Shown here: positions 42,050-54,600 of the stretch, one piece after another | How the letters are laid out: every line of letters begins with the position of its first letter | Position numbering within the stretch: the first letter of the stretch is position 1 | Source: Cyprinodon diabolis | Lineage: Eukaryota > Chordata > Actinopteri > Cyprinodontiformes > Cyprinodontidae | Direction of reading: 5' to 3' | Assembly (NCBI GenBank): GCA_030533445.1 | Contig: CM060065.1 | Coordinates: 2,313,710 to 2,377,709, forward strand | DNA length: 64,000 nt | Program-made: the position numbers and the translations under genes | The notes under the pieces: model-generated | What the model saw: the letters and a program-made list of their open reading frames with translations, nothing else | Databases searched by the model: none | What the model was told of the DNA's origin: nothing

Positions 42050-42964
42050 CACTACCACCCAACCAGGGGTGAGAAAATATTTTTTTTATCTACAGACAGA
42101 CAGAGACACATCTATAATCTTGACATATAGTTTTACCTAATCACACACCTGCTTATTTATAATACTTCCAAATCTATGTATGCACATCTATATCTAAAAA
42201 CAACAATCTGTACTTTATGCAGGCTAAACACTTTTTTATAACTTCAGTGTCAGCAAAGATGTTAAAACATTTTTTAGACAATGTTTTGGAGCCCTTTATA
42301 AATAGTTCATTAAAAGGCATCTGTATAATATCTATATCTATATCAGTGTATTGTGGTATTATTGTGTTCTGAACAATAGGAAAGCATTCAATAAATATAG
42401 TATCTATTGAATGCTGCAGCCAGGACGGATTGACCAACAGACAATCGGATTGACCGTCAGACGAGGGACGCATTGCACGTCAGATGGACGGATTGATTGA
42501 CCAACAGACGGACGGATCATCAGAAAGCTCAGACCTGCCTGTGGTGTCCCCTAAACTCAGAGCAGGAAGTGATCCCTTGGTCTGGAGGAAGAGACTGAAG
42601 GCCTGTATCAAAAGTTGCATCACTGTTGCTCAGTGGGAAGAAGAGCTGCAATCGGAAAGTTGTTGGTTTGATTCCACCATCTTTCTTCCCCTCATTGATG
42701 GCCCCTGAACAGCGTGCTCAACCCCAAATTATCCAATTAATTCGAAAGTTGGCCTTGTAATCGTGTCACAGACTCCTTGAGGTAACATTGAGACCCAGCA
42801 CTGCAGATGAACTGGTGACACTGGTGATTAACTGGTTGGAATCTATGTGGAACCAATGTGTCTGAAAGGCTGGTGGCTGCATCAGTGTAAAAACAATGTC
42901 AGTGTAAAGAAACCACTTTGAAAATGTTTCCACTCAGAAAGAATTGACTGTATTCTATAGCTCC
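41001..42964. other. Unassigned sequence with a TA/GA microsatellite
   Basis: A (TA)n tract followed by (GA)n occupies about 41987-42047. Around 42420-42515 GATTGACCAACAGAC is repeated in a short imperfect tandem. No gene recognised. Confidence 0.5.
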
Positions 42965-43290
42965 ATTTTCATAACAGGTCACTTTATTCAATTCAGTTCA
43001 GTTTATTTCTATAGCGCGCCAATTCACAACACGAGTCATCTCAAGGCACTTTACAGTTCAACCAGTTATAGACCCAGATCAACCAGATCATCCAGTCAGA
43101 TTAAATGTTCGACGTGTCTATCAGAGGAACACCAGCTGATGGCCTCCAGTCACTGACTTTACAGGATGAGCAGGAGGAGACAGTAGATATTGATGCTACA
43201 GCAATTCCTCATATTGAGCATGCAGCGACAGTGGAGAGGAAAACTCCAGCAGAACCAGAACCAGGCCTCAATCACTGTACTGTGCACGGT
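42965..43290 (-). repeat. LINE 3' region (teleost L2-like tail), minus strand
   Basis: The minus strand carries GAATTGGCGCGCTATAGAAA and TAAACTGAACTGAATTGAA, the characteristic L2-type tail, preceded by text matching 20880-21090 (AGCGACAGTGGAGAGGAAA). Confidence 0.7.
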
Positions 43291-43424
43291 CGGACTTAGA
43301 TGGCATCAGGATTGCATCAGAGCGCTAGAGTAGAGTACTTCTAAGCTTTAAATGAAAAATAACCCTTTTTGGTGCTATTGCAATAGCTGATCTTGAGCTG
43401 ACGGAGCGGACCCTGAACATCTAG

Positions 43425-43535
43425 AGGATGTTTGGCTCAAGCTGCTGCTGTGAAGCAGGATTCTCCACCATGAACAGAATCAACAATAAATCTGGATCCA
43501 GGCTCAAAATGAGCTCCTTGATATGTGCTTGAGAA
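43425..43535 (+). pseudogene. Short hAT-type transposase remnant
   Basis: Reads CEAGFSTMNRINNKSGSRL, similar to the ExxFSxMNxIKNKLRxxL motif of hAT-derived zinc-finger proteins. Only about 30 codons; weak. Confidence 0.4.
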
Positions 43536-44691
43536 TGGCTTAGTCTCCATTCAAACCCAGGTTTAAAGCCTTGGAGTATTTTACTTGTAAACTTTCACCT
43601 TTGACCTCATGCCGGAACGATCCATTCTGCTCCAGACTGACCAGGAGCCGGTGAGCCAGGCATCAAACAGAACACCATATATTTCAGATAAGGGCAGACG
43701 CAGCTGGTTGAGCATAGCTGCAGTGATCAGCTGCACCCGTCCAGCAGAGCCGCACTGCAGCACATATGCAGTATTTCCCTAATTACTGATGAAATCCATA
43801 ATCCCTAATCTGGAAGCAACATCCTCGGGGAGAATTATGTAATCTAAAACGTTTTAGATTATTTGTTTAACGTTTCCAGGTTTTGGAAATCAAGGTGATT
43901 AATTTTTCTTTAATACTAAAACTCAACTCCTTTCCCAGATTATGAATAGCCCTAAATCATGGATTTTTTACATTTAGACGTGGCCGCGTGTAGTGGGGGT
44001 GCTGGGGGGACTGCAACACCCTCTCCACTAAAAAAGATAAAATACATTTCTTATGAATATTTTGGGAAATTATTTTTTTTTTCGTTTTACTATTACATGT
44101 ATTTAGATTTTAATTTAATTACTTTGAGGCCCTAATCAAGGCATGTTAATCTCCATGACCTCAGAACACACCTGAACATTTGGACACCTGGGACCAGGCA
44201 GCGCCCCCTGCCTGTAGCTCAGAGTCACAGCATGGTGCCTCCGCGCACATTCAGAGCCATTTGTGCAGTTTAAGGTAAGCATAGTATTTTAGAGCGATAT
44301 TTTGATCATGTGTTCTTTGTCTAATGGAGAACTGTTCAATAATGTTTAAATAGTGTAATAATAGAACTATTTCCTTGTGGTTTGAGTGAAAGGATTTTGG
44401 AGCTAATAGACATAAAGTCAGTGACTCAGGTTCCTGCCAGCTGACCAAATCTATGTGTTATTGTTTACTTAATAGTGCAGATATTCACCTGAGAACTGAC
44501 GATGTCTGTGTGTTACAGACCCCGGTTTGTGCACTGAAGTGTATGTGACAATAAAGCAGTAAATCTCTATGTATTTTATTTTATTTTAAAAAGGCCTATA
44601 GGTTGTTTTTAGGTCTTTTGTCCAAAAAAACAAAACAATTTCACAGCATCTCCTGTTCAAAAGTACTTCCAGAGTATCCATCAATAAAGAC
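43536..44691. other. Unassigned sequence
   Basis: A 60-codon minus-strand frame at 43581-43763 (QLITAAMLNQLRLPLSEIYG) is not recognised. The rest shows no gene or repeat that I can name. Confidence 0.35.
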
Positions 44692-45409
44692 TGCTAGGAA
44701 TCCAGTCTGTGTGGGTTGTGTTTTTCTCTCCCTCCACCACCAGGTGGTACCCTGTCCTCGTTGGTCCTCCTGCACACCTGCGGCTGGTTTGCTCATCACT
44801 GAGGAGTATTTGAGCGGCGGACTGTCACTACCTCGACGCCAGACTGTTTGCCAGCTTGGGGTACTCTAGCCAAGCTGAGTCTAACTGAGTCTTTGTTCCT
44901 CTGAGTTCTAACGTTTTTGTCTTTTGCCTTTCGGCAGGAAGTATTCCTGCATACTGGATTTTTTGGCCTTCTCCCCCTGGAAGGATTTGTTTGAGCTTCA
45001 CACTGAGCAGGGGATTTATCTCCACACATCCCGTTCAAGTACTGCAGGAAATCTAAGTGGCAGTCCACTCCATTTCTCCTCAGGAACCAACTAAACCGAA
45101 ACCTGTCTGCCCTCCAACGAGCCCCTCTTTCTCTGTAAAAAACCACACTGACTGGATTCTGGGAAGAAACCTTTCTCCGCATAACGTGAGTCTCGTTTAT
45201 CTCTGTTTTGCAAGATCGTCCAAAGTTCCCACGGACCCTGAACTAACCTGTGTGAACTTCCTTTATTACTTCCAGTTCTGGATCATCAGCTCTCTGAGTT
45301 CACCTGAATCCAACCCATTTTTGGACTTCTAATAAACCTGTTAACATTACTCTGGTTTCTCTGAGTGGTTTCCTGCATGTGGGTCAGATCCCTTAAAAAC
45401 ATCATGACA
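44692..45409 (+). mobile_element. Solo LTR B with AAGAC target duplication
   Basis: Begins TGCTAGGA and ends CATGACA, with AAGAC on both sides (44687-44691 and 45410-45414). Co-linear with solo LTR A, sharing GGGTACTCTAGCCAAGCTGA, TTTTGTCTTTTGCCT and CCCGTTCAAGTAC. It has an AATAAA near 45331. Confidence 0.85.
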
Positions 45410-45634
45410 AAGACCTTGTAAAGTTACTTTACTGTCTACTTTGATCTAAGTGGTTAAACTACACACAGATATTTTCACTGTCTTCAGTCCATTTTCTCTT
45501 GACCTGAACCATGTTATTCCCTTTGGAAATACAAAGCGCGTCATTTAGGAAGCCTGCTCAACTGTAGTTCTGATAGCATCCATTACATGCCGCCATTCCA
45601 AACGGTATGTAAACGGTGTCCGGTTTTTGGTCGT

Positions 45635-45663
45635 GGGGGGGGGGGGGGGGGGGGGGGGGGGGG
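45635..45663 (+). repeat. 29-G homopolymer at the satellite edge
   Basis: An unbroken G run directly before the first 20-bp unit, whose first base is also G in place of the usual T. Confidence 0.95.
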
Positions 45664-48600
45664 ATCAGGATCAGATGTCCTGGATCAGGAGTAGATGTCC
45701 TAGATCAGGAGCACATGTCCTGGATCAGGAGCACATGTCCTAGATCAGGAGCACATGTCCTGGATCAGGATCAGATGTCCTGGATCAGGAGCAGATGTCC
45801 TGGATCAGGAGCAGATGCCCTGGATGAGGAGCACATGTCCTAGATCAGGAGCAGATGTCCTAGATCAGGAGCAGATGTCCTAGATCAGGAGCAGATGTCC
45901 TGGATCAGGAGCAGATGTCCTGGATGAGGAGCACATGTCCTAGATCAGGAGCAGATGTCCTGGATGAGGAGCACATGTCCTGGATCAGGAGCAGATGTCC
46001 TGGATCAGGAGCAGATGTCCTGGATCAGGAGCAGATGTCCTAGATCAGGAGCAGATGTCCTAGATCAGGAGCACATGTCCTAGATCAGGAGCACATGTCC
46101 TGGATCAGGATCAGATGTCCTGGATCAGGAGCACATGTCCTGGATCAGGAGCACATGTCCTAGATCAGGAGCAGATGTCCTGGATGAGGAGCACATGTCC
46201 TAGATCAGGATCAGATGTCCTGGATCAGGAGCAGATGTCCTGGATCAGGAGCACATGTCCTGGATCAGGAGCAGATGTCCTGGATCAGGAGCAGATATCC
46301 TAGATCAGGAGCAGATGTCCTAGATCAGGAGCACATGTCCTAGATCAGGAGCAGATGTCCTGGATCAGGATCAGATGTCCTGGATCAGGAGCAGATGTCC
46401 TGGATCAGGAGCAGATGCCCTGGATGAGGAGCACATGTCCTAGATCAGGAGCAGATGTCCTAGATCAGGAGCAGATGTCCTGGATCAGGAGCAGATGTCC
46501 TGGATGAGGAGCACATGTCCTAGATCAGGAGCAGATGTCCTGGATGAGGAGCACATGTCCTGGATCAGGATCAGATGTCCTGGATCAGGAGCAGATGTCC
46601 TGGATGAGGAGCACATGTCCTAGATCAGGAGCAGATGTCCTAGATCAGGAGCAGATGTCCTAGATCAGGAGCAGATGTCCTGGATCAGGAGCAGATGTCC
46701 TGGATGAGGAGCACATGTCCTAGATAAGGAACAGATGTCCTAGATCAGGAGCAGATGTCCTGGATCAGGAGTAGATGTCCTAGATCAGGAGCACATGTCC
46801 TGGATCAGGAGCACATGTCCTAGATCAGGAGCACATGTCCTAGATCAGGAGCAGATGTCCTGGATCAGGATCAGATGTCCTGGATCAGGAGCAGATGTCC
46901 TGGATCAGGAGCAGATGCCCTGGATGAGGAGCACATGTCCTAGATCAGGAGCAGATGTCCTAGATCAGGAGCAGATGTCCTAGATCAGGAGCACATGTCC
47001 TAGATCAGGAGCACATGTCCTGGATCAGGATCAGATGTCCTGGATCAGGAGCACATGTCCTGGATCAGGAGCACATGTCCTAGATCAGGAGCAGATGTCC
47101 TGGATGAGGAGCACATGTCCTAGATCAGGATCAGATGTCCTGGATCAGGAGCACATGTCCTAGATCAGGAGCAGATGTCCTGGATGAGGAGCACATGTCC
47201 TAGATCAGGATCAGATGTCCTGGATCAGGAGCAGATGTCCTGGATCAGGAGCACATGTCCTGGATCAGGAGCAGATGTCCTGGATCAGGAGCAGATATCC
47301 TAGATCAGGAGCAGATGTCCTAGATCAGGAGCACATGTCCTAGATCAGGAGCAGATGTCCTGGATCAGGATCAGATGTCCTGGATCAGGAGCAGATGTCC
47401 TGGATCAGGAGCAGATGCCCTGGATGAGGAGCACATGTCCTAGATCAGGAGCAGATGTCCTAGATCAGGAGCAGATGTCCTGGATCAGGAGCAGATGTCC
47501 TGGATGAGGAGCACATGTCCTAGATCAGGAGCAGATGTCCTGGATGAGGAGCACATGTCCTGGATCAGGATCAGATGTCCTGGATCAGGAGCAGATGTCC
47601 TGGATGAGGAGCACATGTCCTAGATCAGGAGCAGATGTCCTAGATCAGGAGCAGATGTCCTAGATCAGGAGCAGATGTCCTGGATCAGGAGCAGATGTCC
47701 TGGATGAGGAGCACATGTCCTAGATAAGGAACAGATGTCCTAGATCAGGAGCAGATGTCCTGGATCAGGAGTAGATGTCCTAGATCAGGAGCACATGTCC
47801 TGGATCAGGAGCACATGTCCTAGATCAGGAGCACATGTCCTAGATCAGGAGCAGATGTCCTGGATCAGGATCAGATGTCCTGGATCAGGAGCAGATGTCC
47901 TGGATCAGGAGCAGATGCCCTGGATGAGGAGCACATGTCCTAGATCAGGAGCAGATGTCCTAGATCAGGAGCAGATGTCCTAGATCAGGAGCACATGTCC
48001 TAGATCAGGAGCACATGTCCTGGATCAGGATCAGATGTCCTGGATCAGGAGCACATGTCCTGGATCAGGAGCACATGTCCTAGATCAGGAGCAGATGTCC
48101 TGGATGAGGAGCACATGTCCTAGATCAGGATCAGATGTCCTGGATCAGGAGCAGATGTCCTGGATCAGGAGCACATGTCCTGGATCAGGAGCAGATGTCC
48201 TGGATCAGGAGCAGATATCCTAGATCAGGAGCAGATGTCCTAGATCAGGAGCACATGTCCTAGATCAGGAGCAGATGTCCTGGATCAGGATCAGATGTCC
48301 TGGATCAGGAGCAGATGTCCTGGATCAGGAGCAGATGCCCTGGATGAGGAGCACATGTCCTAGATCAGGAGCAGATGTCCTAGATCAGGAGCAGATGTCC
48401 TGGATCAGGAGCAGATGTCCTGGATGAGGAGCACATGTCCTAGATCAGGAGCAGATGTCCTGGATGAGGAGCACATGTCCTGGATCAGGATCAGATGTCC
48501 TGGATCAGGAGCAGATGTCCTGGATGAGGAGCACATGTCCTAGATCAGGATCAGATGTCCTGGATCAGGAGCAGATGTCCTGGATCAGGAGCAGATGTCC

Positions 48601-51600
48601 TGGATGAGGAGCACATGTCCTAGATAAGGAGCAGATGTCCTAGATCAGGAGCAGATGTCCTGGATCAGGAGCAGATGTCCTTGATCAGGAGCACATGTCC
48701 TAGATCAGGATCAGATGTCCTAGATCAGGAGCAGATGTCCTGGATGAGGAGCACATGTCCTAGATCAGGAGCAGATGTCCTAGATCAGGAGCAGATGTCC
48801 TGGATGAGGAGCACATATCCTGGATCAGGAGCAGATGTCCTGAATCAGGAGCACATGTCCTAGATCAGGAGCAGATGTCCTGGATGAGGAGCACATGTCC
48901 TAGATCAGGAGCAGATGTCCTGGATCAGGATCAGATATCCTGGATCAGGAGCACATGTCCTAGATCAGGAGCACATGTCCTAGATCAGGAGCAGATGCCC
49001 TGGATCAGGAGCAGATGTCCTGGATCAGGATCAGATGTCCTGGATCAGGAGCACATGTCCTAGATCAGGAGCAGATTTCCTGGATCAGGAGCAGATGTCC
49101 TGGATCAGGAGCACATGTCCCGGATCAGGAGCAGATGTCCTGGATCAGGATCAGATGTCCTAGATCAGAAGCACATGTCCTAGATCAGGATCAGATTTCC
49201 TGGATCAGGAGCAGATGTCCTGGATCAGGAGCACATGTCCTAGATCAGGAGCACATGTCCTAGATCAGGAGCAGATGTCCTGGATCAGGAGCAGATGTCC
49301 TGGATCAGGATCAGATGTCCCGCATCAGGACCCCATGACCCGGATCAGGAGCAGATGTCCTGGATCAGGATCAGATGTCCTAGATCAGGAGCAGATGTCC
49401 TGGATCAGGAGCACATGTCCGGGATCAGGAGCAGATGTCCTGGAAGAGGATCAGATGTCCTGGATCAGAAGCAGATGTCCTGGATAAGGAGCACATGTCC
49501 TGGATCAGGATCAGATGTCCTGGATCAGGAGAAGATGTCCTGGATCAGGATCAGATGTCCTGGATCAGGAGCACATGTCCTGGATCAGGAGCACATGTCC
49601 TAGATCAGGAGCAGATGTCCTGGATCAGGAGCACATGTCCTGGATCAGGAGCACATGTCCTGGATCAGGAGCAGATGTCCTGGATCAGGAGCAGATGTCC
49701 TGGATCAGGAGAAGATGTCCTGGATCAGGATCAGATGTCCTGGATCAGGAGCAGATGTCCTGGATCAGGAGCAGATGTCCTAGATCAGGAGCAGATGTCC
49801 TGGATCAGGAGCAGATGTCCTGGAAGAGGAGCACATGTCCTGGATCAGGAGCAGATGTCCTGGATGAGGAGCACATGTCCTGGATCAGGAGCAGATGTCC
49901 TGAATCAGGAGCACATGTCCTAGATCAGGAGCAGATGTCCTGGATGAGGAGCACATGTCCTGGATGAGGAGCACATGTCCCGGATCAGGAGCAGATGTCC
50001 TGGATCAGGATCAGATGTCCTGGATCAGGAGCAGATGTCCTGGATCAGGATCAGATATCCTGGATCAGGAGCACATGTCCTAGATCAGGAGCACATGTCC
50101 TAGATCAGGAGCAGATGTCCTGGATCAGGAGCAGATGTCCTGGATCCGGATCAGATGTCCTGGATCAGGAGCACATGTCCTAGATCAGGAGCAGATTTCC
50201 TGGATCAGGAGCAGATGTCCTGGATCAGGAGCACATGTCCCGGATCAGGAGCAGATGTCCTGGATCAGGATCAGATGTCCTAGATCAGGAGCAGATGTCC
50301 TGGATCAGGATCAGATGTCCCGCATCAGGACCCCATGACCCGGATCAGGAGCAGATGTCCTGGATCAGGATCAGATGTCCTGGATCAGGAGCAGATGTCC
50401 TGGATCAGGAGAAGATGTCCTGGATCAGGATCAGATGTCCTGGATCAGGAGCAGATGTCCTGGATCAGGAGCAGATGTCCTGGATCAGGAGAAGATGTCC
50501 TGGATCAGGATCAGATGTCCTGGATCAGGAGCAGATGTCCTGGATCAGGAGCACATGTCCTGGATCAGGAGCACATGTCCTGGATCAGGAGCAGATGTCC
50601 TGGATGAGGAGCAGATGTCCTGGATCATGAGCAGATGTCCTGGATCAGGAGCAGATGTCCTAGATCAGGAGCAGATGTCCTGGATCAGGAGCAGATGTCC
50701 TGGAAGAGGAGCACATGTCCTGGATCAGGAGCAGATGTCCTGGATGAGGAGCACATGTCCTGGATCAGGAGCAGATGTCCTGAATCAGGAGCACATGTCC
50801 TAGATCAGGAGCAGATGTCCTGGATGAGGAGCACATGTCCTAGATCAGGAGCAGATGTCCTGGATCAGGATCAGATATCCTGGATCAGGAGCACATGTCC
50901 TAGATCAGGAGCACATGTCCTAGATCAGGAGCAGATGTCCTGGATCAGGAGCAGATGTCATGGATCAGGATCAGATGTCCTAGATCAGGAGCAGATGTCC
51001 TGGATCAGGAGCACATGTCCCGGATCAGGAGCAGATGTCCTGGATCAGGAGCACATGTCCTGGATCAGGAGCACATGTCCTAGATCAGGAGCAGATGTCC
51101 TGGATCAGGAGCAGATGTCCTGGATGAGGAGCACATGTCCCGGATGAGGAGCAGATGTCCTGGATCAGGAGCAGATGTCCTGGATCAGGAGCACATTTCC
51201 TGGATCAGGATCAGATGTCCTGGATCAGGAGCACATGTCCTAGATCAGGAGCAGATGTCCTGGATCCGGAGCAGATGTCCTGGATCAGGAGCAGATGTCC
51301 TGGATGAGGAGCACATGTCCCGGATCAGGAGCAGATGTCCTTGATCAGGAGCACATGTCCTGGATCAGGAGCAGATGTCCTGGATCAGGAGCACATATCC
51401 TAGATCAGGAGCAGATGTCCTGGATGAGGAGCACATGTCTTGGATCAGGAGCACATTTCCTGGATCAGGATCAGATGTCCTAGATCAGGAGCACATGTCC
51501 TAGATCAGGAGCAGATGTCCTGGATCAGGAGCAGATGTCCTTGATCAGGAGCACATGTCCTGGATCAGGAGCAGATGTTCTGAATCAGGAGCAGATGTCC

Positions 51601-54600
51601 TGGATCCGGAGCACATTTCCTGGATCAGGAGCGGATGTCCTGGATGAGGAGCACATGTCCCGGATCAGGAGCAGATGTCCTTGATCAGGAGCACATGTCC
51701 TGGATTAGGAGCAGATGTCCTGGATCAGGAGCAGATGTCCTGGATGAGGAGCACATGTCCCGGATCAGGAGCAGATGTCCTTGATCAGGAGCACATGTCC
51801 TGGATCAGGAGCAGATGTTCTGAATCAGGAGCAGATGTCCTGGATCAGGAGCACATTTCCTGGATCAGGATAAGATGTCCTGGATCAGGAGCAGATGTCC
51901 TGGATCAGGAGCAGATGTCCTGGATCAGGATCAGATGTCCTGGATCAGGAGCACATGTCCTGGATCAGGAGCACATGTCCTAGATCAGGAGCAGATGTCC
52001 TGGATCAGGAGCACATGTCCTGGATCAGGAGCACATGTCCTGGATCAGGAGCAGATGTCCTGGATCAGGAGCAGATGTCCTGGATCAGGAGAAGATGTCC
52101 TGGATCAGGATCAGATGTCCTGGATCAGGAGCAGATGTCCTGGATCAGGAGCACATGTCCTGGATCAGGAGCACATGTCCTGGATCAGGAGCAGATGTCC
52201 TGGATGAGGAGCAGATGTCCTGGATCATGAGCAGATGTCCTGGATCAGGAGCAGATGTCCTAGATCAGGAGCAGATGTCCTGGATCAGGAGCAGATGTCC
52301 TGGAAGAGGAGCACATGTCCTGGATCAGGAGCAGATGTCCTGGATGAGGAGCACATGTCCTGGATCAGGAGCAGATGTCCTGAATCAGGAGCACATGTCC
52401 TAGATCAGGAGCAGATGTCCTGGATGAGGAGCACATGTCCTAGATCAGGAGCAGATGTCCTGGATCAGGATCAGATATCCTGGATCAGGAGCACATGTCC
52501 TAGATCAGGAGCACATGTCCTAGATCAGGAGCAGATGTCCTGGATCAGGAGCAGATGTCCTGGATCAGGATCAGATGTCCCGCATCAGGACCCCATGACC
52601 CGGATCAGGAGCAGGTGTCCTGGATCAGGATCAGATGTCCTAGATCAGGAGCAGATGTCCTGGATCAGGAGCACATGTCCCGGATCAGGAGCAGATGTCC
52701 TGGATCAGGAGCACATGTCCTGGATCAGGAGCACATGTCCTAGATCAGGAGCAGATGTCCTGGATCAGGAGCAGATGTCCTGGATGAGGAGCACATGTCC
52801 CGGATGAGGAGCAGATGTCCTGGATCAGGAGCAGATGTCCTGGATCAGGAGCACATTTCCTGGATAAGGATCAGATGTCCTGGATCAGGAGCACATGTCC
52901 CGGATCAGGAGCAGATGTCCTGGATCAGGAGCACATGTCCTGGATCAGGAGCACATGTCCTAGATCAGGAGCAGATGTCCTGGATCAGGAGCAGATGTCC
53001 TGGATGAGGAGCAGATGTCCCGGATGAGGAGCAGATGTCCTGGATCAGGAGCAGATGTCCTGGATCAGGAGCACATTTCCTGGATCAGGATCAGATGTCC
53101 TGGATCAGGAGCACATGTCCTAGATCAGGAGCAGATGTCCTGGATCCGGAGCAGATGTCCTGGATCATGAGCAGATGTCCTGGATGAGGAGCACATGTCC
53201 CGGATCAGGAGCAGATGTCCTTGATCAGGAGCACATGTCCTGGATCAGGAGCAGATGTCCTGGATCAGGAGCACATATCCTAGATCAGGAGCAGATGTCC
53301 TGGATCAGGAGCACATTTCCTGGATCAGGAGCACATTTCCTGGATCAGGATCAGATGTCCTAGATCAGGAGCACATGTCCTAGATCAGGAGCAGATGTCC
53401 TGGATCAGCAGCACATGTCCTTGATCAGGAGCACATGTCCTGGATCAGGAGCAGATGTTCTGAATCAGGAGCAGATGTCCTGGATCCGGAGCACATTTCC
53501 TGGATCAGGAGCAGATGTCCTGGATGAGGAGCACATGTCCCGGATCAGGAGCAGATGTCCTTGATCAGGAGCACATGTCCTGGATTAGGAGCAGATGTCC
53601 TGGATCAGGAGCAGATGTCCTGGATGAGGAGCACATGTCCCGGATCAGGAGCAGATGTCCTTGATCAGGAGCACATGTCCTGGATCAGGAGCAGATGTTC
53701 TGAATCAGGAGCAGATGTCCTGGATCAGGAGCACATTTCCTGGATCAGGATAAGATGTCCTGGATCAGGAGCAGATGTCCTGGATCAGGAGCAGATGTCC
53801 TGGATCAGGAGCAGATGTCCTGGATTAGGAGCAGATGTCCTGGATCAGGAGCAGATGTCCTGGATCAGGAACAGATGTCCTGGATCAGGAGCAGATGTCC
53901 TGGATCAGGAACAGATGTCCTGGATCAGGAGCAGATGTCCTGGATCAGGAGCAGATGTCCTGGATCAGGAGCACATTTCCTGGATCAGGATCAGATGTCC
54001 TGGATCAGGAGCAGATGTCCTGGATCAGGAGCACATTTCCTGGATCAGGATCAGATGTCCTGGATCAGAAGCAGATGTCCTGGATTAGGAGCAGATGTCC
54101 TGGTTTAGGAGCAGATGTCCTGGATCAGGAGCAGATGTCCTGGATCAGGAGCAGATGTCCTGGATCAGGAGCACATGTCCTGGATCAGGAGCAGATGTCC
54201 TGAATCAGGAGCAGATGTCCTGGAAGAGGATCAGATGTCCTGGATCAGAAGCAGATGTCCTGGATAAGGAGCACATGTCCTGGATCAGGATCAGATGTCC
54301 TGGATCAGGATCAGATGTCCTGGATCAGGAGCACATGTCCTGGATCAGGAGCACATGTCCTAGATCAGGAGCAGATGTCCTGGATCAGGAGCACATGTCC
54401 TGGATCAGGAGCAGATGTCCTGGATCAGGAGCAGATGTCCTGGATCAGGAGAAGATGTCCTGGATCAGGATCAGATGTCCTGGATCAGGAGCAGATGTCC
54501 TGGATCAGGAGCACATGTCCTGGATGAGGAGCACATGTCCTGGATCAGGAGCAGATGTCCTGGATGAGGAGCAGATGTCCTGGATCATGAGCAGATGTCC

